DNA of 7,776 nucleotides, from contig CAJKDU010000069.1 of the NCBI GenBank assembly GCA_905198745.1, positions 1 to 7,776 on the forward strand, written 5' to 3'. Below the pieces are notes generated by a model. The model worked only from the letters and a program-made list of their open reading frames with translations. It had not been told where the DNA came from and ran no database searches. Made by a program: the position numbers and the translations under genes. How positions within the stretch are numbered: the first letter of the stretch is position 1; every line of letters begins with the position of its first letter. This stretch comes from an uncultured Prevotella sp. (GTDB lineage Bacteria > Bacteroidota > Bacteroidia > Bacteroidales > Bacteroidaceae). Of the stretch, positions 1 to 6,854 are shown one piece after another.

Positions 1-1
1 C

Positions 2-967
2 GACCAAAGTCTTAACAAGATGCGCTCTGTTGCTGTCTACTATAAGGAATACTCCACCCTCGAAAACCTCCAGCTTCTCGGTGAGGAATACATCCGGCAG
101 ATGAAGCGCGACCTCACGCCAAAGACTTTCCAGACGTCAATCCTCTGTCAGAAGATTGGCATCTCGCACGATGGATTTTATTCGTCTATGCAGGAATACC
201 ATAAGTATGATGCTTCGGATTTTGACTACCTCGACTCGCTCGGCTACGACCGCATCATCAAGGAGGCGCAGCAGGATCTTTACACTATCCACGCCAACAA
301 CCAGTTCTCTACGCTCAACAGCTCGCTCGACTGTCGCACGGACTCGGACATCGACCCTATGCAACCTCTCTGCATAGGTATGGACTACAATGCTAATATC
401 AACTGGATTGTGTGCGGTCAGCCTCGTGCCAACCGCCTGAACATCCTCAAATCGTTCTATGTGAAGTTCGAGCGCAAAATCCCTGCGCTCGTTGCCGACT
501 TCTGCACCTATTACGCTCCGCATCCGAACAAGACGGTCATCTACTACTATGATGCCACTGCCCTCGGCTCTAACTATGCCGTGAACGACCAGGACTTCCA
601 CTGGGTGGTAGTCCATGAGTTCGAGCGCCACGGATGGCAGGTCATTGACGTGTACCTCGGCAACCCGATGCGACATGATGAGAAATATCTTCTCATCAAC
701 CAGGGTTTTGCCGGGAAGCAACGCCTGATGCCGTACTTCAACCGCCAAAACAACGATGACCTAATCTTAGCAATCCATAGTGCAGGAGTGGAGCGAGGAC
801 GCAACGGCTTCCGTAAGAACAAGTCCATGGAAAAGCAGCCGGAGTCCGAAGAAGATCTTCTCGAACACCGTACCGACGGCACCGATGCCTTCGATACCCT
901 CTATATCGGCTGCGAGAAGTTCCCACAGCACGATTTATATCCAATTTGTGTTGGTGGTGTAAGATAA
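2..967 (+). CDS. Phage terminase large subunit-like protein, C-terminal part (5' end outside window)
   Basis: This is probably the nuclease half of a phage terminase large subunit, the motor that cuts and packages phage DNA into capsids. The reading frame is open to the left edge, so the first ATG at 20 need not be the start and the ATPase half would lie upstream. Numbering from that ATG, three acidic clusters fit the RNase H-like terminase nuclease: GMDYN (D122) on a first strand, IYYYDAT (D178) on a second, and HRTDGTDAFDTL (D286/D289/D292) near the end. The spacing and the closing DAFDTL are typical of Bacteroidota prophage terminases. The last residues after GCEKFPQHD may be non-native, because base composition turns AT-rich from about position 930. 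No portal, capsid or other phage gene follows, which suggests a prophage remnant. Another RNase H-fold nuclease is possible but less likely. Confidence 0.66.
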   Translation, partial: DQSLNKMRSVAVYYKEYSTLENLQLLGEEYIRQMKRDLTPKTFQTSILCQKIGISHDGFYSSMQEYHKYDASDFDYLDSLGYDRIIKEAQQDLYTIHANNQFSTLNSSLDCRTDSDIDPMQPLCIGMDYNANINWIVCGQPRANRLNILKSFYVKFERKIPALVADFCTYYAPHPNKTVIYYYDATALGSNYAVNDQDFHWVVVHEFERHGWQVIDVYLGNPMRHDEKYLLINQGFAGKQRLMPYFNRQNNDDLILAIHSAGVERGRNGFRKNKSMEKQPESEEDLLEHRTDGTDAFDTLYIGCEKFPQHDLYPICVGGVR

Positions 968-976
968 TCAGAGGAA

Positions 977-1010
977 TTTCGCTTATTTTCAAATAAATAC
1001 ATTACTTTTG
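977..1010 (+). promoter_or_regulatory. Bacteroidota-type promoter of the AT-rich two-gene cassette
   Basis: A perfect -7 box TACTTTTG (TAnnTTTG) lies at 1003-1010, about 30 bases before the ATG at 1040. The -33 side is weak: TTTC at 977-980 is a 3-of-4 match to TTTG at slightly long spacing (22 bases). This implies the cassette is transcribed independently of the terminase-like gene. Confidence 0.55.
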
Positions 1011-1039
1011 CATTTTGTAAAACCATAACCAATAAGTGC

Positions 1040-1597
1040 ATGAAAAAGATACTAACATTACTTTTAGTTATATTTTGTGCTTGTACAATTCAAGCACAAG
1101 ATGATGTAACCACTTTCCTTGGAATACCTGTTGATGGGTTTAAGCCCCAGATGATTCAAAAGTTAAAGGGAAAAGGTTTCTTGCAAGTCCAAGGTCAAGA
1201 CGCTTTGGAGGGTGAGTTTAACGGAATGAACGTAAACGTATTTGTAGTTACTAATAACAATAAGGTTTATAGAATAATGTTGTGCGATAAAAACACACAA
1301 GATGAAGCGAACATTAAAATCAGATTTAATAAACTTGTCAGCCAATTTGAGAACAACCCAAGATACATTACCACATCAGACTTTTCTTTGTCAGATAGTG
1401 AAGATATTTCTTATGAAATGTTAGTACATAAAAAGAATTATGATGCCATCTATTTTCAAAAGGCCAAGACGGAAGATGGAGATAGTAGTAAAAAAGCTGT
1501 TTGGTTTCGCATAATCAAAGAAGAATATGGTAGCAAATACTACATAGCCATGTTCTATGACAATGAATACAATCATGCGAATGGTGAAGATTTATAA
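1040..1597 (+). CDS. Exported hypothetical protein, 185 aa
   Basis: The function is not recognised. The protein starts with a clear Sec signal peptide: MKK, a hydrophobic stretch (residues 4-17), and a likely cleavage after QA at residue 19. That predicts a periplasmic or surface protein of about 166 residues. Cysteines 13 and 15 sit inside the hydrophobic segment but do not form a convincing lipobox. The mature part opens with FLGIPVDGF, then an amphipathic segment (MIQKLKGKGF), then alternating strand-like hydrophobic runs (NVNVFVV, KVYRIML, YYIAMFY), so a small alpha/beta fold is plausible. I recall similar short secreted proteins beginning with an FLGIPVDG-like motif across Bacteroidota, without known function. 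The gene is AT-rich compared with its neighbours, has its own promoter, and its stop is 9 bases before the next gene, so the two are probably co-transcribed accessory cargo. Confidence 0.82.
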   Translation: MKKILTLLLVIFCACTIQAQDDVTTFLGIPVDGFKPQMIQKLKGKGFLQVQGQDALEGEFNGMNVNVFVVTNNNKVYRIMLCDKNTQDEANIKIRFNKLVSQFENNPRYITTSDFSLSDSEDISYEMLVHKKNYDAIYFQKAKTEDGDSSKKAVWFRIIKEEYGSKYYIAMFYDNEYNHANGEDL

Positions 1598-1606
1598 AGC
1601 ACTATT

Positions 1607-1957
1607 ATGTTAAAAAAATATCTGATAAAATATGCTTGGCAGTGTGACCATGAAATATTAGGTGATATTGTTTGCTTTGTTGCAACACCATATAGTGAAA
1701 CCTCTCCTAATAACTTTGGTTATGTCATTTCTTCTGGGAAAGATGAAGTTTTTCGTATGGCTTCCGATTCAAAGCAAGCAAAGATGATACTCCATAAGCT
1801 TACAAAACTTGGAAATTCACAATGGACCCATCCAGATACAGACTATTTGATAGAAATTGAATTCAATATGGATGTTTTTTTTGAGGAAGAAATATATCAA
1901 GAAAATGAACAATACAAAAGAAATGTCTTGTTCCATACAGATTGTGATTTGATTTAA
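1607..1957 (+). CDS. Hypothetical cytoplasmic protein, 116 aa
   Basis: The function is not recognised. There is no signal peptide or membrane segment. The N-terminus (KKYLIKYAWQC) and the following IVCFVA and FGYVISSG runs look like beta strands. A lysine-rich helix-like part (SKQAKMILHKLTKL) follows, and the C-terminal third is strongly acidic (NMDVFFEEEIYQENEQ). The start follows the preceding stop by 9 bases with no purine-rich ribosome site, which is normal for Bacteroidota. Codon use is as AT-rich as the preceding gene and unlike the flanking DNA, so both probably arrived together. The pairing of one exported and one cytoplasmic protein is compatible with many roles, including immunity or stress functions, and I see no motif that decides between them. 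Confidence 0.72.
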   Translation: MLKKYLIKYAWQCDHEILGDIVCFVATPYSETSPNNFGYVISSGKDEVFRMASDSKQAKMILHKLTKLGNSQWTHPDTDYLIEIEFNMDVFFEEEIYQENEQYKRNVLFHTDCDLI

Positions 1958-1975
1958 CCACCTAATCACCCTTTC

Positions 1976-2077
1976 CTATACGCCTTTGTCTTGCGCCCAA
2001 CGCAGGATGAAGGCTTTTCTTTTTTCAGCGGTATGCTCCGCCTTCAGCACCTCCTTCGCTTCGCTCTCCGCACCTAC
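1976..2077 (-). pseudogene. Possible C-terminal gene scrap on the minus strand
   Basis: Between the AT-rich cassette and the start of SusC homology lies about 100 bases with no plus-strand explanation. Read on the minus strand it gives a coherent, charged, helix-like tail (AEHTAEKRKAFILRWAQDKG) that ends with a TAG stop at 1976-1978. Its upstream part would have been replaced by the SusC fragment at about 2077. The residue composition looks protein-like, but I recognise no family and the stretch is short, so chance is a real alternative. Confidence 0.25.
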
Positions 2078-3660
2078 ATGAACTCTCTGGAACGTATTCA
2101 GTTCAGTAAGGAAGCCTACGATGCAGGTGCCCGCTATCAGAGTGAGCCGCTGCCGCAGATTTATACTTACGAGGGCTTGATGGCCATGTTCAACAAGCAT
2201 ATGATTTCCGAGGCTGACTTTGCCAAGCAGATGCAGCGCTTGGAAACTGTCAACACCGACTGGTTCGATTTGCTTTGCCGCAACTCTCTCAGCCAGAGCC
2301 ACAACTTGAGCGTGTCGGGCGGTACAAAGAAAGTGACCTACAACGCTTCGTTTGGCTATTCCAATTCCAAAGGAACAGAGAAGGGTAACGACCAGAACCA
2401 GTTTACTGCCCGCTTGAATTTGGGTGTGCAGTTCAACCGCGCTATCCGTGCTTCGTTCAATATTAGTGGAAGCTCGCGTAACTCCTATGGCTATAGTGGC
2501 GTGAGTCCGCAGTCGTATGCCCTTTCCACAGCCCGCTCTGTTCCCGCTTTCAATGAAGACGGAAGTCGTGCATACTATCAGTCATACTACGAATATCAGT
2601 TGAACAAGACCTTGGGCAAGAACAATACCTATGGCTACAATGTGCTCAACGAGATGGACAACAGCTACAGCAAAACCGCGGCAACACGTTCAACGTGTCT
2701 GCCAACCTTGACTTCACGATTCTTCCTTGGTTGAGTTATCAGGTAGTGGGCTCCATGTCCTATAGCGGTAATGACTCGGAGGGCTATCGTGGTGAGCGTA
2801 CATCCTATATTGAACGTAACTTCCGTGGCTATGCCGTGGGTGCAGCCGAACCAGGTTCTGATCTCTATAAGGCTGCTCTTATGCCGTTTGGTGGTCAGCT
2901 TAACACCAACAGCATGGGCATGACCTCACTCGATATGCAACACAAACTCGTGGCAAGCCACACTTTCAACGAGATTCATCGTCTGAACGGTATGTTTGGA
3001 TGGGAAATGCGTTCTTCCAAGAGCACAGGCAAGGCTAATACAGTATGGGGATATGTACCGGAGCGTGGCGAAAGCTTGATTTCACCCTCTCTGCTGGAAG
3101 ACATTGTCGTGATTGGCGGTAACCAATCCATTGGTTGGGGTGCGCTTCGCAACCTTTACGAAGGTGGTTGGAGCAGCACTAACGTCACCTCCAACTACAT
3201 GTCGTTCTTCGGCACTCTGGCTTATTCGTTGATGAACCGTTATGTGCTCAATGCCAATATCCGTTCGGATGCGTCCAATCGTTTCGGTCAGGATGTGAAG
3301 AAGCAGTTTGACCCTACCTATTCGTTCGGTTTCTCCTGGAAAGTTGGCGAGGAAGAGTGGTTCAAGAACAACGTGAAATGGATTAACCAGCTCAATCTCC
3401 GTGCCACTTACGGTATTCAGGGTAATGTGGTAAGTTCTGTGAGTCCGGAATTGATTTCTTCCTATGGTAAGCTTCTCCAAGGCTACAACGAATATTATTC
3501 CACCATTTCCAGTCTGCCCAATTCCTACTTGAAGTGGGAACGCACCCGCACCTGGAACCTCGGTCTCGACATGCAGTTGTTCAATGCCGTATCAATGAAC
3601 CTGGAGTATTACGGCCGTCGTTCCAACGCCATTATTGACCAGGATGTGGCAGAGGAATAA
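2078..3660 (+). pseudogene. SusC/RagA-type TonB-dependent outer-membrane receptor, broken remnant
   Basis: This is part of a SusC-family outer-membrane nutrient receptor, which imports glycans or peptides with a SusD-like surface lipoprotein. Homology starts at about 2078 (MNSLERIQFSKEAYDAG) and includes NTDWFDLL, the strand-turn sequence HNLSVSGGTKKVTYNASFGYS, and many barrel strands. The signal peptide, carboxypeptidase-like domain, TonB box and most of the plug are missing. The reading frame shifts at about 2672-2680: the first frame runs into an unrelated tail, while the sequence RGNTFNVSANLDFTILPW continues one base out of phase. Loss of one A from an A run (AGC AAA AAC CGC read as SKNR) would explain it. 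The second part ends at TAA 3658-3660 after DQDVAEE, where family members usually continue with YGM; GGTATGGGT directly follows, so a TAT or TAC codon may have become TAA. About 527 codons remain of a usual length near 1000. No SusD gene follows. A functional product is very unlikely. Confidence 0.87.
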
Positions 3661-3662
3661 GG

Positions 3663-3740
3663 TATGGGTACGCTCCGTCGCCCGACGGTAACTTGAAACA
3701 ACTTATAGAAGAAACCCTCAAGACAACAACAGAAAAATGA
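3663..3740 (+). pseudogene. C-terminal scrap of an unidentified gene, overlapping the next ORF by ATGA
   Basis: In a third frame, different from both SusC segments, the sequence reads YGYAPSPDGNLKQLIEETLK followed by TTTEK and a TGA at 3738-3740. The TGA overlaps the ATG of the next gene (ATGA at 3737-3740), a spacing typical of genuine operon neighbours. I infer it is the tail of a gene that once preceded the thioredoxin-like gene, its body lost by a deletion joining it to the SusC remnant near 3661-3675. A thioredoxin-fold tail is possible but cannot be shown from 25 residues. Confidence 0.4.
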
Positions 3741-3955
3741 AAAAGAAAGTATTCTTATTCCTGAGCCTGTGCATGGCATGGCTCCCCTTGCTGGCGCAAG
3801 ACTCCGTCAGCCAGGGCATACACTTTGAAGACCTTACCCTCAAGGAGGCATGTGCCAAGGCAAAAGCCGAGGGGAAAAAGGTGTTCGTGGACTGCTACAC
3901 CCAGACTTGCATCCCCTGTTTTTCGTTTTTTCACCACTATCTGTCACTTTCTTGA
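3737..3955 (+). pseudogene. Thioredoxin-like exported protein, truncated after the CxxC motif
   Basis: The first 61 codons encode the start of a periplasmic thioredoxin-fold protein, a family used in Bacteroidota for disulfide exchange. There is a signal peptide (MKKKVFLFLSLCMAWLPLLA, cleavage likely after residue 20), then FEDLTLKEACAKAKAEGKKV, the strand VFVDCYTQ, and the active-site-like motif CIPC (C58-C61). Thioredoxins usually have WCGPCK here; the tryptophan position is threonine and the homology stops immediately after the second cysteine (3917-3919). The remaining residues (FSFFHHYLSLS) are read from the repeat-bearing intergenic DNA. Roughly the last two thirds of the fold are missing, so the product cannot work as a thioredoxin. 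Confidence 0.75.
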
Positions 3956-3996
3956 TATCTGACATTTTCCCGTTGATAACAAGAGAGATAAGTGGA

Positions 3997-4053
3997 GTGA
4001 TAGATGCGTGATAGATGGCTTAATATCTATCACATCTATCACTCATCTATCAC
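3997..4053. repeat. 21-bp inverted repeat built from 10-bp units (hairpin)
   Basis: The left arm (3997-4017) is GTGATAGATG twice, separated by C. The right arm (4033-4053) is CATCTATCAC twice, separated by T. The arms are perfect complements except for the central base (20 of 21), around a 15-base loop (4018-4032) that contains one more partial unit, ATCTATCAC (4025-4033). RNA from this region would form a strong hairpin. There is no T run after it, so a classical intrinsic terminator is not supported; it could be a protein-binding site, an RNA-stability element or a dispersed repeat. Confidence 0.85.
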
Positions 4054-4090
4054 ACGTCAAGTTTAAATGGATTGCCCCAAATTTGTCCTA

Positions 4091-4200
4091 CTGCCACTAA
4101 CACATCATAAGTCTGCCACTAACGCACCGTAAGTCTGCCATTAGCACATGGTAAGTCATTCACTAACGCTCAGTTAACCTGCCACTAACGCATGCAAACG
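4091..4200. repeat. Five tandem 22-bp repeats
   Basis: Five adjoining units of exactly 22 bases start at 4091, 4113, 4135, 4157 and 4179. The shared core is CTGCCACTAACGCA, and units 1-3 end in TAAGT. Units 1 and 2 differ at 3 positions, and units 1 and 3 at 4. Unit 4 is the most diverged, and unit 5 keeps the first 14 bases of unit 2 but has a different tail. A 22-base period is close to two helical turns, so the cores face the same side of the DNA. There are no unique spacers, so it is not a CRISPR array. Confidence 0.9.
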
Positions 4201-4319
4201 GGCTATTTGATGGGCACATTCGGTTGGAAAGTGATTGATTATAGGCTTATCTGTCAGCGTAAATGCAGGCGGAAGGGATTTTTATATGCCGTTTTCTTCT
4301 CACACTCGGAATTTTGCAT

Positions 4320-4327
4320 TACCTTTG
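4320..4327 (+). promoter_or_regulatory. pyrE operon promoter, -7 box
   Basis: TACCTTTG matches the Bacteroidota -7 consensus TAnnTTTG exactly. The expected -33 region (about 4292-4298) is only T-rich (TTTTC), without TTTG. Transcription from here would give a leader of roughly 85 bases before pyrE. A second, weaker box, TGTCTTTG at 4386-4393, could start a much shorter leader. Confidence 0.5.
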
Positions 4328-4420
4328 CATAAGATAGGCTGCACTCGGCAATCCTAAGACAAGTTCTCATTGCGCCCGTTTGCCCTGTCTTTGCATCAAA
4401 CAATTAGAAAAAGAAAAGCT

Positions 4421-5053
4421 ATGAATTCATTGAAGAAAGATTTCGCATCCAAACTGTTGAACGTGAAAGCTATCAAGCTTCAGCCCAACAATCCTTTCAC
4501 ATGGGCTTCCGGTTGGAAGTCTCCTTTCTATTGCGACAACCGCAAGACACTGTCGTATCCAGAGTTGAGAAACTACGTGAAGCTGGAACTTACACACATC
4601 GCTCTCGAGAAGTTTCCCGAGGCTGAGGCTGTGGCTGGCGTGGCTACCGGTGCCATTGCACAGGGCGCTCTGGTGGCAGATGAGCTGAACCTGCCGTTCG
4701 TCTACGTGCGCAGCAAACCAAAGGACCACGGATTGGAGAATCTTATCGAGGGTGAATTGAAACCTGGAGCCAAGGTGGTGGTCATCGAAGACCTTATCTC
4801 TACCGGCGGCAGCAGCCTTAAGGCTGTAGACGCACTGCGCAAGGCCGGCTACGAAGTGGTGGGCATGATTGCTTCCTACACATACGGCTTCCCCGTGGCT
4901 AAAGAGGCTTTCGAGAAGGCTGGCGTACAGCTTGAGACCCTGACCGACTACGACCACGTGGTGGCACAGGCTTTGGAAACAGGCTACATTGCGGAGAGCG
5001 ACGTGGAACTGCTCCACGAATGGCGCAAGGATCCCGCTGACTGGAACGCTTAA
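4421..5053 (+). CDS. pyrE: Orotate phosphoribosyltransferase
   Basis: This cytoplasmic enzyme joins orotate to PRPP to give orotidine 5'-monophosphate, the fifth step of de novo pyrimidine synthesis. The 210-residue length is normal. Visible landmarks are FTWASGWKSPFYCDNR near the N-terminus (residues 26-41, orotate-side region), GVATGAIAQGAL (73-84), the mobile catalytic loop RSKPKDHG (97-104, with K99, K101 and H103), and the PRPP-binding signature VVVIEDLISTGGSS (119-132, with E123 and D124). I chose the ATG at 4421, giving MNSLKKDFASKLL, because an upstream in-frame TTG at 4370 would add 17 residues the family lacks and an A/G-rich stretch (AAAAAGAAAAG) sits just before the ATG. It is the first gene of a four-gene run, 16 bases before the next start. 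All key residues are intact. Confidence 0.96.
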   Translation: MNSLKKDFASKLLNVKAIKLQPNNPFTWASGWKSPFYCDNRKTLSYPELRNYVKLELTHIALEKFPEAEAVAGVATGAIAQGALVADELNLPFVYVRSKPKDHGLENLIEGELKPGAKVVVIEDLISTGGSSLKAVDALRKAGYEVVGMIASYTYGFPVAKEAFEKAGVQLETLTDYDHVVAQALETGYIAESDVELLHEWRKDPADWNA

Positions 5054-5069
5054 CCTATTGCGCGGAACA

Positions 5070-5483
5070 ATGAGCAAATTTGAGAGTAGCATCAAGCAGA
5101 TTCCCTATAGTCAGGAATCCGTTTACCGCAGTCTGAGTGACCTGAGCAACCTTGAGAAGGTGCGCGACCGCGTGCCCCAGGACAAGGTGAAGGACTTCAG
5201 CTTCGACCAGGACACGGTGAACATGAGCGTGTCGCCCGTGGGCGACATATCCATGCGCATCGTGGAAAGGGAAGAACCCAAGTGCATCAAGTTTGAGACC
5301 ACGAAGAGTCCGTTGCCTTTCAACTTCTGGATTCAGTTGTTGCCCGTCACTGCCACGACATGCAAGATGAGGCTGACCATCAAGGCCGACATCAACCCCT
5401 TTATCAAGGGCATGGTGTCAAAGCCGTTGCAGGAAGGCTTGGAAAAGATTGCCGACGCACTGGCAATGATTAGATACGAATAG
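5070..5483 (+). CDS. SRPBCC-like (START/polyketide-cyclase fold) small protein
   Basis: The 137-residue protein has no signal peptide and fits the small SRPBCC fold, a helix-grip that encloses a hydrophobic ligand pocket. Seen here are an N-terminal strand (FESSIKQIPYS), a helix with the typical segment QESVYRSLSDLSNLEKVRDRVP, a run of alternating strands (NMSVSPVGDISMRIVEREEPKCIKFETT and TCKMRLTIKADIN), and a long C-terminal helix (KPLQEGLEKIADALAMI). I recall a gene of this kind between pyrE and argH in Bacteroidales, but its ligand and function are unknown to me. The start at 5070 is chosen because it lies 16 bases after the pyrE stop and opens directly into the first strand; a longer in-frame reading would overlap pyrE. 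No catalytic residues are evident, so a binding or chaperone role is as likely as catalysis. Confidence 0.78.
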   Translation: MSKFESSIKQIPYSQESVYRSLSDLSNLEKVRDRVPQDKVKDFSFDQDTVNMSVSPVGDISMRIVEREEPKCIKFETTKSPLPFNFWIQLLPVTATTCKMRLTIKADINPFIKGMVSKPLQEGLEKIADALAMIRYE

Positions 5484-5505
5484 AACATAAGCGAAGAGAG
5501 AAACG

Positions 5506-6843
5506 ATGGCAAACAAACTTTGGGAGAAAGACTTTCAGGTGAACAGCGAAATAGAGCGCTTCACCGTAGGACGTGACCGCGAGATGGACCTCTATCTCGC
5601 CAAGTATGATGTGCTCGGATCCATGGCACACATCACCATGCTCGAGACAATCGGACTGCTGCAGAAGGACGAACTGGCACAGTTACTCACCGAACTCAAG
5701 AATATCTATGCCGCTTGCGAGCGTGGAGAGTTCGTGATAGAGGACGGCGTGGAGGACGTACATTCGCAGGTGGAGCTGATGCTCACCCGGAAACTGGGCG
5801 ACATGGGCAAGAAAATACACAGCGGACGTTCCCGTAACGACCAGGTGCTTGTCGACTTGAAACTGTTCACCCGTCATGAACTCAAGGAAGTGGTGGATGC
5901 CGTCAAGATTCTCTTTGACGAGCTGATAAAGAAGAGCAACCAGTATAAAGACGTGCTGATGCCCGGCTATACGCACTTGCAGATAGCCATGCCCAGTTCG
6001 TTCGGCCTGTGGTTTGGTGCCTATGCCGAGAGTCTTGCCGACGACATGCTCTTCCTGCAGGCTGCCTATCGCATGACCAACCGCAATCCACTCGGCTCGG
6101 CTGCCGGCTACGGCAGTTCGTTCCCGCTGAACCGCACGCTCACCACACAGCTGCTGGGCTTCGACTCGATGGACTATAATGTGGTGTATGCGCAGATGGG
6201 GCGCGGCAAGATGGAGCGCAACGTGGCTTTCGCCCTTGCCACCGTGGCAGGCACGCTTGCCAAGATGGCGTTCGATGCCTGTTTGTTCAACAGCCAGAAC
6301 TTCTCGTTCGTGAAGTTGCCCAAGGAGTGCACCACGGGCAGCAGCATCATGCCGCACAAGAAGAATCCCGACGTGTTCGAACTGATACGTGCCAAGAGCA
6401 ACAAGCTGCAAAGCCTGCCACAGCAAATCATGCTGATTATGAACAATCTGCCCGTAGGCTATTTCCGCGACTTGCAGATCATCAAGGAGGTGTTCCTCCC
6501 TGCCTTCGACGAGCTGAAAGACTGTCTGCAGATGGCGGCCTACATCATCAACAAGATGGCTGTCAACGAACATATCCTTGACAATCCGATGTATGACCCG
6601 ATGTTCTCCGTGGAGGAAGTGAACAAGTTGGCTGCCGCCGGCATGCCGTTCCGCGATGCCTACAAGAAGGTGGGCCTGGAGATAGAGCACGGCGAGTTTG
6701 TGGCAGACAAGAACATCCACCATACCCACGAGGGAAGTATCGGCAATCTGTGCAACGACAAGATTCAGCAGCTGATGGACGAAACCCTTGGCCAGTTCCA
6801 TTTCGAGCGTATGGAGAATGCGGAGCGCAATCTTTTGAAGTGA
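5506..6843 (+). CDS. argH: Argininosuccinate lyase
   Basis: This enzyme splits argininosuccinate into arginine and fumarate, the last step of arginine synthesis, and works as a cytoplasmic homotetramer of the fumarase/aspartase superfamily. At 445 residues it is full length. Conserved parts are VEDVHSQVE (82-90), SGRSRNDQ (106-113), GYTHLQ with the conserved histidine H157, NPLGSAAGYG (194-203), and the superfamily signature GSSIMPHKKNPD (278-289), whose serines lie in the mobile catalytic loop. The ATG at 5506 is preceded by AGAGAGAAACG and gives the family-typical beginning MANKLWEKDFQV. It follows the SRPBCC gene by 22 bases and precedes the next gene by 11, so co-transcription with pyrE is likely. 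Arginine and pyrimidine synthesis both use carbamoyl phosphate, which may explain the linkage. No defects are seen. Confidence 0.97.
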   Translation: MANKLWEKDFQVNSEIERFTVGRDREMDLYLAKYDVLGSMAHITMLETIGLLQKDELAQLLTELKNIYAACERGEFVIEDGVEDVHSQVELMLTRKLGDMGKKIHSGRSRNDQVLVDLKLFTRHELKEVVDAVKILFDELIKKSNQYKDVLMPGYTHLQIAMPSSFGLWFGAYAESLADDMLFLQAAYRMTNRNPLGSAAGYGSSFPLNRTLTTQLLGFDSMDYNVVYAQMGRGKMERNVAFALATVAGTLAKMAFDACLFNSQNFSFVKLPKECTTGSSIMPHKKNPDVFELIRAKSNKLQSLPQQIMLIMNNLPVGYFRDLQIIKEVFLPAFDELKDCLQMAAYIINKMAVNEHILDNPMYDPMFSVEEVNKLAAAGMPFRDAYKKVGLEIEHGEFVADKNIHHTHEGSIGNLCNDKIQQLMDETLGQFHFERMENAERNLLK

Positions 6844-6854
6844 GCATACGAATC

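Larger units (their letters stand above)
3956..4319. other. Non-coding region rich in repeats
   Basis: I see no gene here. The stretch contains the inverted repeat at 3997-4053, the five 22-bp tandem repeats at 4091-4200, and a plain spacer up to the pyrE promoter. Its left border is the break in the thioredoxin-like gene at about 3920. Confidence 0.7.

Noticed and set aside
137..748. Long minus-strand open frame (203 codons) opposite the terminase-like gene
   Set aside because: It is the antisense shadow of a plus-strand gene with recognisable motifs; its composition (V/R/E-rich) is that of a mirror frame.
2695..3660. A separate gene starting at GTG 2695
   Set aside because: The GTG is an internal valine of SusC-type sequence that continues from the upstream frame; it is the second half of a frameshifted gene.
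4091..4200. CRISPR array
   Set aside because: Units adjoin each other with no unique spacers, are diverged, and no cas genes are nearby.
4427..5095. Minus-strand open frame of 222 codons opposite pyrE
   Set aside because: Shadow of pyrE, whose catalytic motifs and start are clear on the plus strand.
5683..6801. Very long minus-strand open frame (372 codons) opposite argH
   Set aside because: argH on the plus strand is unambiguous; the mirror frame is His/Leu/Val-rich, without domains, and stays open because of argH codon bias.
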